Below are positions 6,716 to 8,409 of a DNA stretch of 8,409 bases, one piece after another; position 1 is the first letter of the stretch, and each line of letters starts with the position of its first letter. The translations under genes and the position numbers were made by a program. The notes under the pieces were generated by a model. That model had not been told where the DNA came from. It saw only the letters and a list, made by a program, of their open reading frames with translations, and did not search any database. This DNA comes from Acidobacteriota bacterium (GTDB lineage Bacteria; Acidobacteriota; Terriglobia; Terriglobales; Acidobacteriaceae), in assembly GCA_021851625.1 (NCBI GenBank), contig JAJZCX010000052.1, forward strand, positions 1 to 8,409, given 5' to 3'.

Positions 6716-6774
6716 ACACCCCTAGCCTACGGCATTGCGGTCGGCTTGCAAACTGATGTGCAGGGTCTACCCAA

Positions 6775-6828
6775 CCGCAGATCCCTCCACTGCGGCTGCG
6801 GACGCAGCCTCCGGTCGGGATGACAAAG
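6775..6828 (-). repeat. Inverted single copy of the dispersed repeat, hairpin variant
   Basis: Read on the minus strand this begins CTTTGTCATCCCGACCGGAGG and ends GGAGGGATCTGCGG, the same head and tail as the other repeats but with a different middle. The middle contains GGCTGCG (6794-6800) and CGCAGCC (6803-6809), which fold as a 6-bp stem with a 4-nt loop. It lies upstream of the rhomboid gene in the same orientation. The rest of 6716-6774 shows no recognisable feature apart from the rhomboid gene's start signals. Confidence 0.6.
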
Positions 6829-6886
6829 TTTATGTGGTGCGGGGATTCTCAATGCGTATCTTGAATCGCAGCACGCTTCCACACGT

Positions 6887-7033
6887 TTTGTCTTTTCGAG
6901 CGTGCATGCATCCAACAGAATTTGTCATTCCGAGCGAACGTCCATCCAACAAAGTTTGTCATTTCAAGCAGAGCACGCACACCCCCCATGTTGTCATTCC
7001 GAGCTGAGCGTAGCGGAGTCGAGGAATCTGCGG
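6887..7033 (+). repeat. Degenerate tandem array, 34-35 bp period, running into rnhB
   Basis: Four units start with TTTGTC or its equivalent at 6887, 6921, 6955 and 6990, giving spacings of 34, 34 and 35 bp. Units one and two match at 26 of 34 positions by my count, sharing CGAGCG and CATCCAACA. The third is more diverged (TTTGTCATTTCAAGCAGAGC). The last (6990-7033) is the fullest copy of the dispersed repeat, ending GTCGAGGAATCTGCGG, and it overlaps the 3' end of rnhB. The units are contiguous, with no unique spacers. Confidence 0.7.
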
Positions 7034-7713
7034 TTCTTCTGTTCGGGCGCGCCGCGCATCGCTGCACGCACGGGTGCGTAACTTTTGCGATGGAGTGCGC
7101 AGGGGCCGTGTTCGAGCAGAGCCTTACGATGTGCGGGGACGCCGTAGCCCTTGTGCGCGGCCAGGCCATAGTGGGGATAGTCGCGGTCCAGCGCGCGCAG
7201 CCAGGCATCGCGGTAGACTTTGGCCACGATGGAGGCCGCAGCGATCGACACGCTCACCGCATCGCCGTGGATGATCTTCTGCTGCGCACAGGGTGTGTCG
7301 AGTTGCTCGGCGTCGATGAGCAAAAAGTCCGGCTGTGGAGCGAGTTGCGCAATGGCCGCCAGCATGGCCCGCTGTGTGGCTCGGCGAATGTTGATGGCGT
7401 CGATGGTCGCCGCGTCGGCAAAGCCAATGCCCACGGCGACGGCATGGCTGCGGATGAGCGCGTCGAGTTGTTCACGTCGCTGCTCACTGAGTTGTTTGGA
7501 GTCGCGCAGGCCTGCAATCGGCGCATCTTCTGGCAGAATCACCGCAGCGGCCACGACCGGCCCGCACCAAGCGCCGCGGCCCACCTCATCGACGCCGGCA
7601 ATCAGCCGCGCGCCCTGCGTTCGCGCGATGCGTTCATGGCCGTCATCGCAAACCAGAGCGCGCAGGCGCTGCATCTTATTTTGCGAAGCGGACGATGGAG
7701 AAGACGGAGCCAT
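6994..7713 (-). CDS. rnhB: Ribonuclease HII
   Basis: RNase HII cuts the RNA strand of RNA-DNA hybrids and starts removal of single ribonucleotides misincorporated in DNA. This 239-residue protein has the metal-binding acidic set Asp42 and Glu43 in AGVDEVGRG (39-47), Asp134 in FLLIDA (130-135) and Asp151 in HGDAVSVSIAAASIVAK (149-165). The GRG motif (45-47) and the conserved Tyr190 in HKGYG read the 2'-hydroxyl. I chose the ATG at 7713. The open frame begins at 7803, but that ATG lies inside the loop of the terminator following rplS. AGGGA sits about 12 nt before 7713, further than ideal; an ATG at 7674 is also possible. The last 12 residues (RRFLDSATLSSE) and the TGA come from the intergenic repeat, so this tail is probably lineage-specific and not catalytic. 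Confidence 0.93.
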   Translation of the reverse strand: MAPSSPSSASQNKMQRLRALVCDDGHERIARTQGARLIAGVDEVGRGAWCGPVVAAAVILPEDAPIAGLRDSKQLSEQRREQLDALIRSHAVAVGIGFADAATIDAINIRRATQRAMLAAIAQLAPQPDFLLIDAEQLDTPCAQQKIIHGDAVSVSIAAASIVAKVYRDAWLRALDRDYPHYGLAAHKGYGVPAHRKALLEHGPCALHRKSYAPVRAAMRGAPEQKNRRFLDSATLSSE

Positions 7714-7784
7714 GCGGATGCGCAATCCCTGCAAAACTGTTCGCAGTGTACCGCGCAGGGTTGTGCGTGGGATCTGCGGACGCC

Positions 7785-7819
7785 AAAAGGCCGCATTCTG
7801 CATGAAGCGGAACGCGGCC
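7785..7819 (-). terminator. Rho-independent terminator between rplS and rnhB
   Basis: Read on the minus strand, GGCCGCGTTC pairs with GAATGCGGCC to give a 10-bp stem with one G-U wobble and an 11-nt loop, followed at once by TTTT. It starts 35 nt after the rplS stop. It should end most transcripts from rplS, so rnhB downstream would depend on read-through or on its own promoter in 7714-7784, where I see no clear one. Confidence 0.75.
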
Positions 7820-7854
7820 CGGCTGGATTTGGGATGCAGGACTCGAAGGAGAAA

Positions 7855-8202
7855 CTATTCGACTTCGCGCAGACGGGCAGCCTTGCCACGCAGGTCGCGC
7901 AAGTAGAACAAGCGCGCGCGGCGCACACGTGCAGAGCGGAGCTTTTCCACCTTCTCGACCACTTTGCTGTTGAAGGGGAAGATGCGTTCCACGCCCTGGC
8001 CAAAGCTCATCTTGCGCACGGTGAAGCTGCCCTGGGGGCCACGCTTGTACGCGATCACGACGCCTTCAAATGCCTGCAAGCGCTCTTTTTCGCCTTCTTT
8101 GATCTTTACTTGCACGCGAACGGTGTCGCCAGAGGCGAATGCGGGCAGGTCGGTGCGCTCCAGTTTCTGGGCCAGGCGCTGCATAATCGGATGAATCGAC
8201 AT
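7855..8202 (-). CDS. rplS: 50S ribosomal protein L19 (bL19)
   Basis: This 115-residue protein is bL19, a component of the large ribosomal subunit near the interface with the small subunit. The whole length matches the family: HPIMQRLAQKLERTDLPAF near the N-terminus, then SGDTVRVQVKIKEGEKERLQ, FEGVVIAYKR, SFTVRKMSFGQGVERIFP and the basic end KLRSARVRRARLFYLRDLRG. The ATG at 8202 is preceded by AAGGA with a 7-8 nt spacer, a good ribosome binding site; the frame continues to 8277 but without homology. rnhB follows on the same strand after a terminator, an order common in this part of many bacterial genomes. The usual upstream partner trmD is not present in the 207 bases before rplS. Confidence 0.97.
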   Translation of the reverse strand: MSIHPIMQRLAQKLERTDLPAFASGDTVRVQVKIKEGEKERLQAFEGVVIAYKRGPQGSFTVRKMSFGQGVERIFPFNSKVVEKVEKLRSARVRRARLFYLRDLRGKAARLREVE

Positions 8203-8233
8203 GATGGTTTCCTTGCTGGGGGTTGAAAAGTTT

Positions 8234-8239
8234 ATTGTA
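8234..8239 (-). promoter_or_regulatory. Possible -10 element for rplS
   Basis: TACAAT on the minus strand lies 31 nt before the rplS start, inside the AT-rich stretch 8222-8240. It matches TATAAT at five of six positions and would give a leader of about 25 nt. I see no good -35 hexamer 16-18 nt upstream, where the sequence is GC-rich. Confidence 0.35.
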
Positions 8240-8272
8240 CAACGAGCGCGCGGCCTGCGTCTGCTGGGCAGG

Positions 8273-8350
8273 GTCATTCGGAGGAGCGAAACGGCTATGG
8301 TGCGGGAGGTTGCTATCTCCCAGGTCTCAAAATCGAGACCTGGGGCACCC
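8273..8350 (+). repeat. Repeat element with a perfect 10-bp hairpin upstream of rplS
   Basis: The element begins GTCATTCGGAGGAGCGAA, a variant of the repeat head seen elsewhere in the window. It contains CCCAGGTCTC (8319-8328) and GAGACCTGGG (8335-8344), a perfect 10-bp inverted repeat around AAAATC, followed by GCACCC. I recall similar CCCAGGTCTC/GAGACCTGGG modules scattered in acidobacterial genomes, but cannot check this. No T-run follows on either strand, so it does not look like an intrinsic terminator. Confidence 0.65.
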
Positions 8351-8381
8351 GTGCTCGACGAAGATTTCCGATCGACTCTGA

Positions 8382-8409
8382 GTCCTTCTGAGGAGCGCAG
8401 CGACGAAGA
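8382..8409 (+). repeat. Second repeat head, cut by the window edge
   Basis: GTCCTTCTGAGGAGCGCA (8382-8399) matches the head at 8273-8290 at 15 of 18 positions, 109 bp away. It continues as GCGACGAAGA to the window end. The 9-mer CGACGAAGA also occurs at 8356-8364. I see no coding frame in 8203-8409 that looks real. Confidence 0.55.

Noticed and set aside
6763..6772. Small palindrome GGGTCTACCC upstream of the rhomboid gene
   Set aside because: It has four-base arms only and no supporting promoter elements; too short to call an operator.
6887..7033. CRISPR array
   Set aside because: The units are contiguous and diverged with no unique spacers between conserved repeats, and no cas gene is present.
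7714..7803. Longer N-terminus for RNase HII from the ATG at 7803
   Set aside because: This ATG falls in the loop of the rplS terminator, and the extra 30 residues do not look like the family.
6922..8226. Plus-strand open frame of 434 codons
   Set aside because: It lies antisense to rnhB and rplS, both with unmistakable family motifs. Its product has no recognisable domain, and its first part is translated repeat array.

Overview
The window reads as chromosomal DNA of a G+C-rich Gram-negative-type bacterium, most likely an acidobacterium (Acidobacteriota, Terriglobia/Acidobacteriaceae-like). This assignment is inference. It rests on the futalosine-route menaquinone enzyme MqnE, the rplS-rnhB gene pair, and many copies of a dispersed intergenic sequence of the GTCATTCCGAGC...GAGGAATCTGCGG type, which I associate from memory with that group. 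No phage, transposase or CRISPR genes are present.

Layout. At 33-597 (+) a ParD/ParE-type toxin-antitoxin pair sits at the left edge. Converging on it is a minus-strand pair at 611-2445: a phosphoglucomutase/phosphomannomutase-family enzyme followed by a short FtsB/DivIC-like division protein. Divergent from these, 2568-3761 (+) is a tight three-gene run: cutA, a two-helix membrane protein that shares an ATGA overlap with cutA, and a RimI-like GNAT acetyltransferase. A minus-strand secreted protein (3762-4430) abuts the acetyltransferase stop codon to stop codon. It has a region that resembles the thioredoxin-fold Atp10 family. mqnE (4589-5740, +) diverges from it.

The right part is all minus strand. 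It holds a rhomboid-fold membrane protein in which every expected catalytic position is substituted (5879-6715), RNase HII (6994-7713) and ribosomal protein bL19 (7855-8202), with a convincing rho-independent terminator between rplS and rnhB. The intergenic spaces at 5741-5878, 6716-6993 and 8203-8409 are filled by related repeats. At 6887-7033 they form a degenerate tandem array with a 34-35 bp period, and the last unit supplies the final codons and the stop codon of rnhB.

Most genes are housekeeping. The points most worth a second look are the apparently protease-dead rhomboid, the repeat array that runs into rnhB, the Atp10-like secreted protein divergent from mqnE, and the hairpin-bearing repeats where genes upstream of rplS would usually lie.
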